In this document: one piece after another, positions 15,145 through 24,126 of the stretch | How positions within the stretch are numbered: position 1 is the stretch's first letter | Layout: each line of letters opens with the position of its first letter | From: Micavibrio aeruginosavorus_D | Lineage (GTDB): Bacteria > Pseudomonadota > Alphaproteobacteria > Micavibrionales > Micavibrionaceae | DNA: 64,000 nt | Assembly: GCF_051245535.1 (NCBI RefSeq) | Contig: NZ_CP195303.1 | Location: 1,426,001 to 1,490,000, forward strand | Reading direction: 5' to 3' | Program-made: the position numbers and the translations under genes | The notes under the pieces: model-generated | Seen by the model: the letters and a program-made list of their open reading frames with translations, nothing else | What the model was told of the DNA's origin: nothing | Databases searched by the model: none

Positions 15145-16044
15145 TTACGGTGCGGGGCTAGCCTTCGCCGCACGACCAGCGCGCAGCAGGAACAAACCCG
15201 TTTCCGATGGATGGTTCAGGATAATATCCGCCCCGCCTTGTGTCGCGGTGCGCTTGATATCCGGGGCGCGGCCATTGCGCACCTGAATCACCACACCTTG
15301 TGGGAATTTCTGCGCATCACTGACCAGCAACGCCGCCGCGCGGTCATTGCCGCCGGGGGACAGGCTGTCGCCCATAAAAATGGTCAGCGCGTTGTGATCC
15401 ACATAATCGGCATGATCAATCGCATAGCCCTTGTTAAACACTTCGGACAACACCGTCACATCATGTTCTGTATCGCTGTGGATCAGGAAGATTTTTTCGC
15501 CGTTCACCACCGGATGATCCGGTGATTGCAGGATGATTTCGAAGGCGCGGCGCGCTTCAGCCAGAACACTGGCGCGTTTTTGCGCGTCCTGGTCCACCAT
15601 ATTGCGCGCATCCATATTCACGCATCCATGTTTGTAATGAACGATCAACCCCGGATTGATCGCGCCCAGCGCGCCAGCCGCGGCATTAAACTGCGCGATA
15701 ATACCATCGGCCCCTGCGGGCAGGACCAGTTTCTCAATCACGCGCGCCCCGGCCCGCATCAATTCCGTTCCGTGGCTGCCCATGATGTGGAATGGCGGCT
15801 TCGTTTGTGAAACCGGCAATTTGGCCAGCATGTTCTCCGCCGTGCGCCCCGTGATCATCGTAAAGGACACGTTCTGATGTTTGATCAACGCGCGAATACC
15901 GATCAGCGCGTTCCGATCAATCGTCGCGCGCAACGGATCATTGCCGGAATGGCACAATGTGTCGTCAAAATCGCTGAAAATCTGCACACGCTCTCCCGCG
16001 CGGATGGCGGTGGAGACGCGATCAACCAGTGTTTTTATATCCAT
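15145..16044 (-). CDS. HAD-superfamily phosphatase, trehalose-phosphatase (OtsB)-like
   Basis: A 299-residue HAD type IIB enzyme. Motif I is FSDFDDTLCHSG (about residues 24-35) with the nucleophilic Asp; motif II is FTMITGR; the acidic motif IV appears in FMGDSLSPGGNDRAA. The arrangement with a cap between motifs II and III resembles trehalose-6-phosphate phosphatase, but no trehalose synthase gene lies nearby, so the substrate is uncertain. It is convergent with nadK and 19 bases downstream of purC on the same strand, so it may be transcribed with purC. Confidence 0.65.
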   Translation of the reverse strand: MDIKTLVDRVSTAIRAGERVQIFSDFDDTLCHSGNDPLRATIDRNALIGIRALIKHQNVSFTMITGRTAENMLAKLPVSQTKPPFHIMGSHGTELMRAGARVIEKLVLPAGADGIIAQFNAAAGALGAINPGLIVHYKHGCVNMDARNMVDQDAQKRASVLAEARRAFEIILQSPDHPVVNGEKIFLIHSDTEHDVTVLSEVFNKGYAIDHADYVDHNALTIFMGDSLSPGGNDRAAALLVSDAQKFPQGVVIQVRNGRAPDIKRTATQGGADIILNHPSETGLFLLRAGRAAKASPAP

Positions 16045-16063
16045 TGTCTTATACCCTGTTCAA

Positions 16064-16951
16064 TTAACCCTTGCGCGGTTTTCCCGGCGTTGGCCCTTTG
16101 GGGATGGAGCGCAACTGGCGTTCCTGCCCCAGGTCATTTTCAATCGTGGCCAATGATGCCGCCAATTGTTCGTTGATGTTGCCGCCATCGATAATGCCCG
16201 TCTGCGGCACAAGGCCCAGACGTTTTGCAACATCCTGATACGCTTCAATCACGCCGCCCAGATCATGGCGGAAACGATCTTTGTCCAGCTTCTCACCCGT
16301 CTGCGCATCCCACAGGCGGCAATTATCCGGCGAAATTTCATCAGCCAGAAACAAATACAATTCCCCGAACTCGCCATGCATGCGGCCAAATTCCAATTTG
16401 AAATCGACCAGACGCAAGCCCACGCCCGTGAACAGACCGTTCAAATAATCATTGATCCGCCACGCCATGGCCAGCAGTTCGTCCAGCTCGTACGGGTCGA
16501 GCCAGTTGAACGCGATGATGTGGTCTTCGTTCACCAGCGCATCGCCGCTTTCGGCTTTCTTGTAATAAAACTCAACCACCGGACGCGGCAGGATGATGCC
16601 CTCTTTCACGCCCAGACGCTGGCACACCGGACCGGCGGCAATGTTGCGCACAACCACCGACAACGGGATCATATCCAACTGGCGCACCAGCTGTTCGCGC
16701 ATATTGACGGATTTCAGGAAGTGGGTCGGAATGCCGATTGTTTCCAGCTTCGTCATCAAATGCGCGGAAATGCGGTTGTTCAACACGCCCTTGCCCGCGA
16801 TCACGGCTTTTTTGGAATTGTTGAACGCACTGGCGTCATCTTTGAAATACTGGATCACCGTACCCGGCTCCGGTCCTTCATAGATGATCTTGGCCGCACC
16901 TTCATAAATCACGCGACGTCTAGACGTCCGCGGGTCTTTGTTCCACATCAT
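16064..16951 (-). CDS. purC: SAICAR synthetase
   Basis: A 295-residue enzyme of purine synthesis that joins aspartate to CAIR using ATP. RRRVIYEGAAKIIYEGPEPG at the N-terminus, FNWLDPYELDELLAMAWRIN and LRLVDFKLEFGR (signature near residues 170-181) identify PurC. It is about 40 residues longer than E. coli PurC because of a C-terminal basic extension, as is common in Alphaproteobacteria. Two adjacent ATG codons (16951, 16948) and a GTG at 16957 are possible starts. DUF1476 lies divergently 122 bases away, so the gap probably holds both promoters. Confidence 0.92.
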   Translation of the reverse strand: MMWNKDPRTSRRRVIYEGAAKIIYEGPEPGTVIQYFKDDASAFNNSKKAVIAGKGVLNNRISAHLMTKLETIGIPTHFLKSVNMREQLVRQLDMIPLSVVVRNIAAGPVCQRLGVKEGIILPRPVVEFYYKKAESGDALVNEDHIIAFNWLDPYELDELLAMAWRINDYLNGLFTGVGLRLVDFKLEFGRMHGEFGELYLFLADEISPDNCRLWDAQTGEKLDKDRFRHDLGGVIEAYQDVAKRLGLVPQTGIIDGGNINEQLAASLATIENDLGQERQLRSIPKGPTPGKPRKG

Positions 16952-17073
16952 GGGCACAACTTTACAGAATGGGTTCGATAAGGCCCCTATATAACCATGG
17001 ATTCAGCGGCTTTCAAATGCTAGATTTGGGCCGAAATTCGCATTTTTAACCCCGACCAAGAGGACTGGACAGT

Positions 17074-17394
17074 ATGTCGAACTTTAACGACCGCAAGGAC
17101 GCTTTTGAAAACAAATTCGCCCATGACGAGGGCCTGCGCTTCAAGGTAGAGGCCCGCACCTGCAAGCTTTTCGGCCTGTGGGTTGCGGAACAGCTCGGCC
17201 TAAGCGGTGCCGATGCCACCACCTATGCCGGCGAAGTTGTCGCCGCCAATCTGGAAGAAGCCGGATTTGACGATGTGAAGCGCAAGGTCCGCCCGGATCT
17301 TGAAGGCAAGGGTCTTGAGATTTCCGACCATATGCTGGACACCATGCTGGACCAGTGCGGACAAACGGCCAAAGAACAGATCATGGCGGAATAA
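17074..17394 (+). CDS. DUF1476 protein, ATP synthase inhibitor zeta subunit-like
   Basis: A 106-residue helical protein, MSNFNDRKDAFENKFAHDEG onward, with LFGLWVAEQLGLSG and a C-terminal helix containing MLDTMLDQC. This is the DUF1476 family, restricted to Alphaproteobacteria; in Paracoccus it is the zeta subunit that inserts its N-terminus into F1 and blocks ATP hydrolysis. It is a good marker of the organism's class. It has its own promoter region, an AAGAGGACTGG ribosome site and a terminator at 17416-17444. Confidence 0.9.
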   Translation: MSNFNDRKDAFENKFAHDEGLRFKVEARTCKLFGLWVAEQLGLSGADATTYAGEVVAANLEEAGFDDVKRKVRPDLEGKGLEISDHMLDTMLDQCGQTAKEQIMAE

Positions 17395-17415
17395 GCCCGC
17401 AACCGCAGAACGATT

Positions 17416-17444
17416 AAAAAAGCCCCGTAAAACGGGGCTTTTTT
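17416..17444. terminator. Bidirectional terminator after the DUF1476 gene
   Basis: AAAAGCCCCGT pairs with ACGGGGCTTTT around a short A-rich loop, with T runs on both strands. It could also end a minus-strand RNA from the structured region at 17461-17595. Confidence 0.85.
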
Positions 17445-17460
17445 GTATTGTACTTTTAGC

Positions 17461-17595
17461 GTTGTATTCCCTAGTCCAACTCGCGGCTGGGTCTCTTAAC
17501 CGGACCCATAACCTTCGAACGTGCGCCTGTGGGAAGTCTCTATCGCGGACTTTTGCACAGGGCGTGACCACCTCTTCAAATTTGGTATGGGAGAA
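17461..17595. ncRNA. Candidate structured RNA (class and strand unknown; 6S-like rod possible)
   Basis: The 17445-17889 gap has no credible gene, but 17505-17591 folds into one rod-like hairpin from four nested stems: CCCATAACC with GGTATGGG, TTCGAA with TTCAAA, CGCCTGTG with CACAGGGCG, and AAGTC with GACTT. An alternative stem (TGGGTC 17488-17493 with GACCCA 17503-17508) competes with the outer one. On the minus strand the region runs into the terminator at 17416-17444, with a weak promoter (TTGCAT-17-TAACAA) about 30-60 bases upstream of 17595. I cannot match it to a known family by eye. Confidence 0.35.
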
Positions 17596-17889
17596 TTGTT
17601 AGCCAAGCGGGGCTTGGTATGCAAGTAATAATCCATCCTTTGATTGCGAAATCGCGTAATAAAGTTGCGAATATAAGCGTTTTTTCCGAAAATTCGGTCT
17701 TTTGCGGTGCATCACGCCACTTTTTCGCCTTTTTTCACCCCGATCCCCACCCCCATTTTTCGCGTTTTGCGACCCCCAATGGTAGGATGAAGGAAGACAC
17801 GGATCTGGCTCACCCCGCTTCCGCTGTCCCGATTCCCTTGCTATGGCTTAAACACCGTTCAAAACAGGCTCGATAACAGGCGCACACGC

Positions 17890-18378
17890 ATGGCAACGTT
17901 CTCTCTCCCCTCTTTGAAGTACACATTGAAGCTGGATATCCCGCTGTCCGTTGCGGCCCTGATGCTGGCCGGGGCGGCGCTGACCGATTATCCGCTCAAC
18001 AATGTCTGCCTGATCGGGACCATCGTCGGTATCGTCTTCTTTATGGCGCGGGAGGCTGATCGCCTGTTCGCGGGGCGTGCCCGCACGGCGGTTCTGGTGT
18101 GGTGGATGGCGTCTTTATGCGTCTTGTTCATCCTCGGCACGCCGCTGGCCTTGATCATGGCCCTGCTGCCGGGCGTGATCTATGCCCGTCGCCACCGGGC
18201 CCAAGCCGCCTTATCCGATGATTTTCTGGAGGCGATGAAGGACCGGGGATACCGCCTGATTATTCTGGCCATGGTGTTTCTGGTCACCGCGGCGGCCCTG
18301 TATGGGTTCAAAGTCGTCCCGAAAATCATGGATAAACAGGCCATCGGGCTGGAAAGCTATTCCAAAGTGTCTATTTAA
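17890..18378 (+). CDS. Small integral membrane protein, unknown function
   Basis: A 162-residue protein with about five hydrophobic segments (near residues 17-34, 38-55, 67-83, 84-101 and 120-140; the middle pair may be one hairpin) joined by short basic loops, and a C-terminal tail KVVPKIMDKQAIGLESYSK. No catalytic motif is evident and I do not recognise the family. It stands alone, with about 500 non-coding bases upstream and 81 bases before bolA. The ATG at 17890 is preceded by ACAGGCGCACACGC, a poor ribosome site. Confidence 0.6.
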   Translation: MATFSLPSLKYTLKLDIPLSVAALMLAGAALTDYPLNNVCLIGTIVGIVFFMAREADRLFAGRARTAVLVWWMASLCVLFILGTPLALIMALLPGVIYARRHRAQAALSDDFLEAMKDRGYRLIILAMVFLVTAAALYGFKVVPKIMDKQAIGLESYSKVSI

Positions 18379-18459
18379 ACCCCGGAAAAGACGCGAAAAC
18401 TTGCGCATTTTTGGGCACATGAGTATGCTGAACCGATTGAAGGATACGAAAGTAACGCC

Positions 18460-18699
18460 ATGGGCATGACCGCCGCCGCCATTGAAGACTTGATCCGCCA
18501 GGGCATCCCCGATGCGCAGGTTCAGATTTCCGATCTGCGCGGTGATGGCGACCATTATGCGGCCTATATCGTGTCGGAATCCTTCCGTGGGAAAAGCCGC
18601 GTGCAACAGCACCAGATGGTCTATGCCGCGCTTCAAGGGAAAATGGGCGCTGAATTGCACGCGCTGGCCATCCAGACCGCGATTCCGCCAGAAGAATAA
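18460..18699 (+). CDS. bolA: BolA family protein
   Basis: A 79-residue protein of the BolA/IbaG type: ALIEDLIRQGIPDA-like N-terminal helix (here AAIEDLIRQGIPDAQVQIS), then DGDHYAAYIVSESFRGKSRV and QQHQMVYAALQGKMGAELHA with the invariant His. The fold is class II KH-like. BolA proteins pair with CGFS monothiol glutaredoxins to bind or pass on 2Fe-2S clusters, and exactly such a glutaredoxin follows 41 bases downstream. The pair is a conserved unit in Alphaproteobacteria and probably one transcript. Confidence 0.9.
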   Translation: MGMTAAAIEDLIRQGIPDAQVQISDLRGDGDHYAAYIVSESFRGKSRVQQHQMVYAALQGKMGAELHALAIQTAIPPEE

Positions 18700-18740
18700 T
18701 TGAATCAGAAACACTGCGTAAAGAAAGAGAGTGACGAGGA

Positions 18741-19073
18741 ATGGATAATATTGTTTTCGACCGCATCCGCAGCGAAATTAACGCCAATGATGTTGTTTTG
18801 TTTATGAAGGGCACCGCCGTGTTCCCGCAATGTGGTTTTTCCGCCGCGGCTGCGCAAATTCTGACCCAGTTGAATATCGCGTTCAAGGATATCAACGTGC
18901 TGGAAGATAGCGGCATTCGCCAAGGGATCAAGGATTTCGCCCAATGGCCCACCATTCCGCAATTGTACGTCAAGGGCGAGTTTATCGGCGGGTGCGACAT
19001 CATCCGCGAAATGTTCGCCAGCGGTGAATTGCAGGATCTGCTGCGTGACAAGGGCGTGGCGTTTGCCGCCTAA
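18741..19073 (+). CDS. grxD: Monothiol glutaredoxin (CGFS type, Grx4-like)
   Basis: A 110-residue thioredoxin-fold protein. LFMKGTAVFPQCGFSAAA near residues 21-38 holds the CGFS active site; WPTIPQLYVKGEFIGGCDII near 69-88 provides the cis-Pro and the glutathione-binding GGCD. Such proteins hold a bridging 2Fe-2S cluster with glutathione and work with BolA in iron-sulfur trafficking. PQCGFS replaces the more common P-x-CGFS context with no loss of key residues. GAGTGACGAGGA lies before the ATG and a terminator follows at 19096-19126. Confidence 0.92.
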   Translation: MDNIVFDRIRSEINANDVVLFMKGTAVFPQCGFSAAAAQILTQLNIAFKDINVLEDSGIRQGIKDFAQWPTIPQLYVKGEFIGGCDIIREMFASGELQDLLRDKGVAFAA

Positions 19074-19095
19074 GTCCTTCGCGCTATCCTGAAAT

Positions 19096-19126
19096 AAAAA
19101 AGGCCGGTTCAACCCGGCCTTTTTTA
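19096..19126. terminator. Bidirectional terminator between grxD and rodA
   Basis: AAGGCCGG and CCGGCCTT enclose GTTCAAC, with A and T runs outside. It serves the convergent grxD (+) and rodA (-) transcripts. Confidence 0.85.
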
Positions 19127-19142
19127 TTGCGTGTTGTGCGCG

Positions 19143-20276
19143 TCAATTCCGCGGAAGTTTGCTATCGCGGTGAATATTGGCCGATATAATCAAGCCGAAC
19201 CCGATCATGGCCGCCAGCATTGATGTCCCACCATAGGACACGAGCGGCAGCGGGATCCCCACAACAGGGATCAACCCCATAACCATAGCAATATTGATAA
19301 ACACATACAGTGAAAAGTTCACCATCAGGCCAAAGGCCAACAAGCGCCCATAAACATGGCGGCAGCGGAACGAAATCCAACCGCAGTAAATGAAAATCAA
19401 CAGCAACAGGCCCAGCAGCACCAACCCGCCCGTCAGCCCCCATTCCTCGGCCCACAGCGTGAAAATAAAGTCGGTTTGCTTTTCCGGCAGGAAGTTCAAA
19501 TGGCTCTGACTGCCATTCAGAAACCCTTTGCCCTCAATCCCGCCGGAACCCAGCGCGATTTTCGATTGCATGATGTGATAGCCAGACCCCAGCGGATCGG
19601 CCTCTGGATCGAGGAAGGTCAGAACGCGCTGTTTCTGGTAATCATGCATATAGAAATGCCAAACCAGCGGAATGGCCGCCAGTCCCGCCGCGATCCCGAC
19701 GATAAACAGCCAGATCGGTGCCCCACCAAGGAAGAACAACGCCGCCCCGTCCACCACCAGCATCACCGCCGTACCCAGGTTTGGTTGCAGCAACACCAGC
19801 CCAACGGGCGCGAGGATCAACAAAGCCGGCGGGATCAGGAAGGTCAGGCGTCGCAAATCTTCGGACCGCGCGCCATTGAAATAGCGCGCCAGCGCCATGA
19901 CCAACGCCAGCTTCATCAATTCCGATGGCTGAATTTGAATAAAGCCCAGATTGATCCAGCGCTGCGCGCCCATGCCCATCTGCCCAACAAATTCGACGAA
20001 GACCAGCATGACAAAGCCGGCCGCGTAAATCAGGTACGACATGTTGTACCAGAACCGCTGATCAATCAGCGCCACGATAATCATGGCCGCCAGACAGAAG
20101 ACAAAACGGAACGTCTGGCGTGACGCCCACGGGTCCATGTTGCCGTTCCCGGCAGAATAAAGCGCCGCAATACCAATAAAAGCCACCAGCGAGACCAGAA
20201 TAATCAGGCCCCAATTCATATTGGCCAGTTTCTGTGACAAGGTCGGGCCGGATTGCAGATCAAAGCTTCCTAGCAT
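19143..20276 (-). CDS. rodA: Rod-shape SEDS glycosyltransferase RodA
   Basis: A 377-residue SEDS polymerase with about ten membrane helices. MGMGAQRWINLGFIQIQPSE (about residues 114-133) and the late loop GIPLPLVSYGGTSMLAAMIG (about 345-364) are diagnostic. RodA polymerises lipid II for side-wall growth together with PBP2, whose gene lies directly upstream and shares one base at the stop/start junction. It is the last gene of the mreC-mreD-mrdA-rodA operon. FtsW, the division paralogue, is encoded at 62789. Confidence 0.95.
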   Translation of the reverse strand: MLGSFDLQSGPTLSQKLANMNWGLIILVSLVAFIGIAALYSAGNGNMDPWASRQTFRFVFCLAAMIIVALIDQRFWYNMSYLIYAAGFVMLVFVEFVGQMGMGAQRWINLGFIQIQPSELMKLALVMALARYFNGARSEDLRRLTFLIPPALLILAPVGLVLLQPNLGTAVMLVVDGAALFFLGGAPIWLFIVGIAAGLAAIPLVWHFYMHDYQKQRVLTFLDPEADPLGSGYHIMQSKIALGSGGIEGKGFLNGSQSHLNFLPEKQTDFIFTLWAEEWGLTGGLVLLGLLLLIFIYCGWISFRCRHVYGRLLAFGLMVNFSLYVFINIAMVMGLIPVVGIPLPLVSYGGTSMLAAMIGFGLIISANIHRDSKLPRN

Positions 20277-22273
20277 TATCCCGCTCCTTGCGCTGGCACA
20301 GTCTCAGTTTCCGGGGCGACAGATTCGGATTCTGGCGCGACCTCATCTTCAATCTCAGCGTCGGCGGGATCGGCGCTCAATGTGGTTGTATTGTGCACAG
20401 GCATGGGCGCAGGGGGCACACCATGTCCATCGGGCGATACAGCCCGCGCCGCCGGGTTGCGTTGTTGCGCCATCAAAATCAGATCCTTGGCAATCGGCGC
20501 GGCCACGGCCGAGCCGCCACCGCCATGTTCAACCACCACGGACACAACATAACGCGGATCATTATAGGGCGCATAACCAACGAACAGCGCATGGTGACGA
20601 TGGTTCCATGGCAAATCTTCGTTCTTGATCCCCAGCGCCCGTTGTTCTTTGGTAATCCGGCGGACCTGTGATGTTCCGGTTTTCCCGGCCATCTCCATCC
20701 CCTCGACCGTGATACGAGAGCCATAGGCCGTACCGCGCGGGTACATAACGACATGCTCCATCCCATCACGCACAATCGCCAGATGCGCGGGGTTAAACCC
20801 CATGGACGGCCATTCTTTCTTTTCAATGGGAACATCCCCGATCATCGCCGTTAATTGCGGCATCACCGCGTGGCCCCCGTTGGCCAAACGCGCCGTCATG
20901 ACGGCCAGTTGCAACGGCGTCGCCTGCACATAGCCCTGCCCGATCGAGGCCACAACCGTTTCCCCCCGGTGCCATGGCTGGCCCAGATGGGAACGTTTCC
21001 ATGCTTGCGACGGGATCAACCCTTTGCGTTCCTCTGCCAGCCCGGTATCCAGCATGACGCCCAAACCAAAACGATTGGCCATTTCGCCAATCTTGTCGAT
21101 GCCGATATCCAACGACACTTGATAAAAATACGTATCGCAGGATTGCGCCAGCGCGGTGACCAGATCGACACTGCCGTGCCCGCCTTGTTTCCAGCAATGG
21201 AAGCGTGTATCGCCCATATTGAAATGGCCGGGGCAAAATACACGACGACCCGGCGTTATGGCGCCGCTTTCCAGACCCGCCATGGCCGTCACCATTTTAT
21301 AGGTCGATCCCGGTGGATATTGCCCGCCGATCGCTTTGTTGTTCAGCGGCACGCCCGGGTCGGCCAGCAAGCGGTTCCATGTTTCCGGGGTCAGGCCCCG
21401 GCTGAATTCATTCGGATCAAAAGATGGCACGGATGCCATGGCATAGACCGCACCGGTTTTCGCATCCATGATGACCGCGGATGCGGAACGCTGGGTCGAC
21501 AAGCGCTCCCGCACATAATCCTGCAATTCCGAATCAATGGTCAAGGTGACATCACGGCCCGGCTCGCCCGGATTGCGGCTGAGTTCGCGCACCTCGCGCC
21601 CGACCACGTTCACTTCAACTTCGGCGGCACCGGCGCGGCCGCGCAATTCACTGTCCAGAACTTTTTCCAGACCCGTCTTGCCGATTTTGAAATCCGGCAT
21701 TTTCAACAACGGATCATCCGTGGTCTGGTCCGCCTTGTCCACCGCACCGACATAGCCGATCATATGCGCAACGGCTTCACCCAACGGGTAATACCGCACT
21801 TCACCCACATCAATCGACACACCGGGCAGATCAGGCAGATTGACCTCGATCGTCGCGACCTCGTCCCATGACAAATTGTCGCGAATTTCCAGCGATGCGA
21901 AGCGTGGGGATCTTTTGGCCGTTTTCAAAATGGTTTGCACTGTTCCCTCTTTCAGAGGGATCAGCTTGGCCACATTGTTCAGAACCTGTTCCAGATTGGT
22001 GGTTTGTTCCGGCACGACCAGCACACGGAAATTCTGGCTGTTCTCGGCCAGCGCGACGCCATAGCGATCAAGAATCAAACCCCGCGACGGGGCCAGCAGC
22101 TTGACGTTAATCCGGTTATTTTCGGCCAGCGTTTTATAACGATGCCCCTCGACCACTTGTAACCAGGCCAGACGTCCGGCCAGAACAGCCATCAACCCGC
22201 CCTGCATCGCGCCAATCAGCAGCGCGCGGCGGGTAAACGACATACTCCGGTCTTTATCACGTCTGCGTTTCAT
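20276..22273 (-). CDS. mrdA: Penicillin-binding protein 2
   Basis: A 665-residue class B PBP. It has a basic N-terminus and one membrane helix (about 15-35), a pedestal domain, and the transpeptidase with PPGSTYKM (active Ser), the SxD-type motif QSCDTYFYQ and AGKTGTSQ. It cross-links side-wall peptidoglycan in the elongasome with RodA, MreC and MreD. The C-terminal 70 residues after the catalytic domain are proline-, alanine- and glutamate-rich (EVAPESESVAPETE), a disordered periplasmic tail not present in E. coli PBP2. It overlaps mreD by four bases. Confidence 0.95.
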   Translation of the reverse strand: MKRRRDKDRSMSFTRRALLIGAMQGGLMAVLAGRLAWLQVVEGHRYKTLAENNRINVKLLAPSRGLILDRYGVALAENSQNFRVLVVPEQTTNLEQVLNNVAKLIPLKEGTVQTILKTAKRSPRFASLEIRDNLSWDEVATIEVNLPDLPGVSIDVGEVRYYPLGEAVAHMIGYVGAVDKADQTTDDPLLKMPDFKIGKTGLEKVLDSELRGRAGAAEVEVNVVGREVRELSRNPGEPGRDVTLTIDSELQDYVRERLSTQRSASAVIMDAKTGAVYAMASVPSFDPNEFSRGLTPETWNRLLADPGVPLNNKAIGGQYPPGSTYKMVTAMAGLESGAITPGRRVFCPGHFNMGDTRFHCWKQGGHGSVDLVTALAQSCDTYFYQVSLDIGIDKIGEMANRFGLGVMLDTGLAEERKGLIPSQAWKRSHLGQPWHRGETVVASIGQGYVQATPLQLAVMTARLANGGHAVMPQLTAMIGDVPIEKKEWPSMGFNPAHLAIVRDGMEHVVMYPRGTAYGSRITVEGMEMAGKTGTSQVRRITKEQRALGIKNEDLPWNHRHHALFVGYAPYNDPRYVVSVVVEHGGGGSAVAAPIAKDLILMAQQRNPAARAVSPDGHGVPPAPMPVHNTTTLSADPADAEIEDEVAPESESVAPETETVPAQGAG

Positions 22274-22794
22274 GAGGGCAACAGGCGGTGGGTCAAAATC
22301 AAAAACAAACTAATCACGGGGAAGAGAAAGACCGTCATCGCCGCGGCCACCATAATCGGCATCAACGGCCCCCAAGCCATATCAACCAGACCATACAGCC
22401 CCCATTGCAACAACGCCACCCCGCCAACAACGAACGAAAACACCGCCCATGTGGTGATATAAGACTGCGCCATCAGGAAACGGCGCTGGTCCCGCACGAC
22501 CATCTGGACCAGAACGAAGGAAATGGCATTCACGCCCAGCGCGGTGCCGGAAATCATATCCAGCAAAATACCGACGATGAAACACAGCACCGGCGGCATC
22601 AGGGTCGGACGATAAATGGCCCAGTAATAAACCGGCATCAAAACCAGAAACGGTTTGACCACCCCCATATAGGGCACGGGCAAAGCCGTGACGTTCAACA
22701 GGAACAGCACAGCCAGAAGGATGTACGGAACCGTCAACCGAAGGGCAGCATCAATGCTGGTAATTGAAATTTGTCGCGAACGGCGTCTTCGCAT
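22270..22794 (-). CDS. mreD: Rod-shape-determining protein MreD
   Basis: A 174-residue membrane protein with five or six hydrophobic segments, beginning MRRRRSRQISITSIDAALRL. The central FIVGILLDMISGTALGVNAI (about residues 73-92) is the conserved MreD block. It links MreC/PBP2 to the MreB filament. It lies six bases after mreC and overlaps mrdA by four bases, in the standard mreB-C-D order, though a repeat-bearing gap separates mreB. Confidence 0.88.
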   Translation of the reverse strand: MRRRRSRQISITSIDAALRLTVPYILLAVLFLLNVTALPVPYMGVVKPFLVLMPVYYWAIYRPTLMPPVLCFIVGILLDMISGTALGVNAISFVLVQMVVRDQRRFLMAQSYITTWAVFSFVVGGVALLQWGLYGLVDMAWGPLMPIMVAAAMTVFLFPVISLFLILTHRLLPS

Positions 22795-22800
22795 GATGGA

Positions 22801-23703
22801 TCAAGGCGCAGGCGCGGCAACAGCGGGAATAACCGCAGGCGTTTCCGCAAGATTGTCCAGAACGGTGCGTTCCAGAACACGGTCAATGATCCGCACGAAG
22901 GACAAATTATCGGCCTGCGCCAGAAGTTGAACACTCACCTGACCATTCTCGCCCAGAACGACATAGCCAACCGGAACACCCGGCGGGAACAAACCACCAT
23001 GGCCCGATGTGACGATGCGGGCCCCGGCCTGTAATTCATGATCACGCGGCAAATGAATGAGAACGGGCGTTGAGCTGTTTTCCCCGGCAACAATCGCCTT
23101 TATGTCAGATCCTTCAATAACCACAGGCACGCGCGAGTTCATGTCGGTCAGCAACAAGATGCGCGCAGCACGGCCGCCAGATTCAATCACGCGGCCAACC
23201 AGACCTTCGCCCGACAACACCGCCTGCCCCTTGACCACGCCATCATTTTGTCCGGCAAGGATCAGCAGACTGCGGGCAAATGTATTCCCCGCATCAGCAA
23301 TCACGCGGGCGGTGATGTAGGTATAAGGTGGCGGCAATTTCAGATTCAAAAGTTGCTGAAGCGATTCATTTTCCGTCTTCAGGCTCAGCGCGGTTTGGTA
23401 CCATTCGCGCAGGCGGGCATTTTCAGATTTCAGGCGTTCATTCTCCGCCTGCAATTCGGTCAGGCCCGTGACCGCCGTCACATAATCGGCCGCCATACGA
23501 AACGGTGTGTTCACCGCGGCCATTAACGGCGCGGCCACATCGGTCGCAGCCAGACGCACGCCTTGCAGCGTTGCCGGGTTCATTGCCGATGCCATAAACA
23601 GGATAATGCCAGTGACGAGAAAAATAAGCGACGGAGTCCGCGTTCCCCACAAACGAAGGGACAGTAAACGGGTCATTCCTCTGCTGCGCGTGCGTATTCT
23701 CAA
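22801..23703 (-). CDS. mreC: Rod-shape-determining protein MreC
   Basis: A 300-residue protein with a basic N-terminus, one membrane helix (about residues 26-44), a coiled coil (ELQAENERLKSENARLREWY, about 83-102) and the paired beta-barrel region (AQNDGVVKGQAVLSGEGLVG, then VTSGHGGLFPPGVPVGYV). MreC activates PBP2 in the periplasm. The start is uncertain: TTG at 23703 has AAGG about ten bases upstream, whereas ATG at 23676 has AGGA directly abutting. It is 423 bases downstream of mreB, a gap that holds a composite repeat and the mreB terminator, so mreC may have its own promoter. Confidence 0.9.
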   Translation of the reverse strand: MRIRTRSRGMTRLLSLRLWGTRTPSLIFLVTGIILFMASAMNPATLQGVRLAATDVAAPLMAAVNTPFRMAADYVTAVTGLTELQAENERLKSENARLREWYQTALSLKTENESLQQLLNLKLPPPYTYITARVIADAGNTFARSLLILAGQNDGVVKGQAVLSGEGLVGRVIESGGRAARILLLTDMNSRVPVVIEGSDIKAIVAGENSSTPVLIHLPRDHELQAGARIVTSGHGGLFPPGVPVGYVVLGENGQVSVQLLAQADNLSFVRIIDRVLERTVLDNLAETPAVIPAVAAPAP

Positions 23704-23940
23704 AACCCTGACCTTTTAAGTGTCCCTTTCGGACGGACGAAACGATATTCCTGAAGAGAAAATTACACCGAAAGAGGTAAAACAAATATGAAAGCCGTTT
23801 CAAGACCTTCCAATGTTTAATCTACCGGAAATTTCAACATTCGTCCACGCACATCGATTCAAATACGGTGCGTATTGATTTCAAATGTATGTAAAATGCA
23901 AGCCGATAAATGCACCCCAAGCCGCCATCCACCCCCAATC

Positions 23941-24028
23941 GTCATCCCCGCCTTGTGCGGGGATCCGGAGTGGACCGGGATAATTATAGGGCTTGCGGCC
24001 CCAGATCCCCGCACAAGGCGGGGATGAC
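23941..24028. repeat. Composite palindromic intergenic repeat, copy 2
   Basis: GTCATCCCCGCCTTGTGCGG and five further bases (23941-23965) are inverted exactly at 24004-24028, a perfect 25-bp terminal inverted repeat. Each arm is itself a small hairpin (CCCCGC...GCGGGG). It lies between mreB and mreC. The rest of the 23704-24126 gap shows no gene. Confidence 0.8.
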
Positions 24029-24068
24029 AATGTTGGGCAAACGTCCCGAGCCCGCGCAAACATACCAA

Positions 24069-24106
24069 CAAAAACCCCGGCCTCCTTACGGAACGCCGGG
24101 CTTTTT
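24069..24106 (-). terminator. Terminator after mreB
   Basis: On the minus strand GCCCGGC pairs with GCCGGGG, preceded by A and followed by five T. It lies 20 bases after the mreB stop. Confidence 0.65.
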
Positions 24107-24126
24107 AAATCATTTGCAAAACGCGA

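Noticed and set aside
17505..17595. tRNA gene or phage attachment site
   Set aside because: TTCGAA resembles a T loop, but the flanking bases do not pair as a T stem and no acceptor or anticodon arm fits.
17619..17876. 85-residue plus-strand frame in the non-coding gap
   Set aside because: No ribosome site, low-complexity AT- then H/P-rich translation, and no coding-like third-base pattern.
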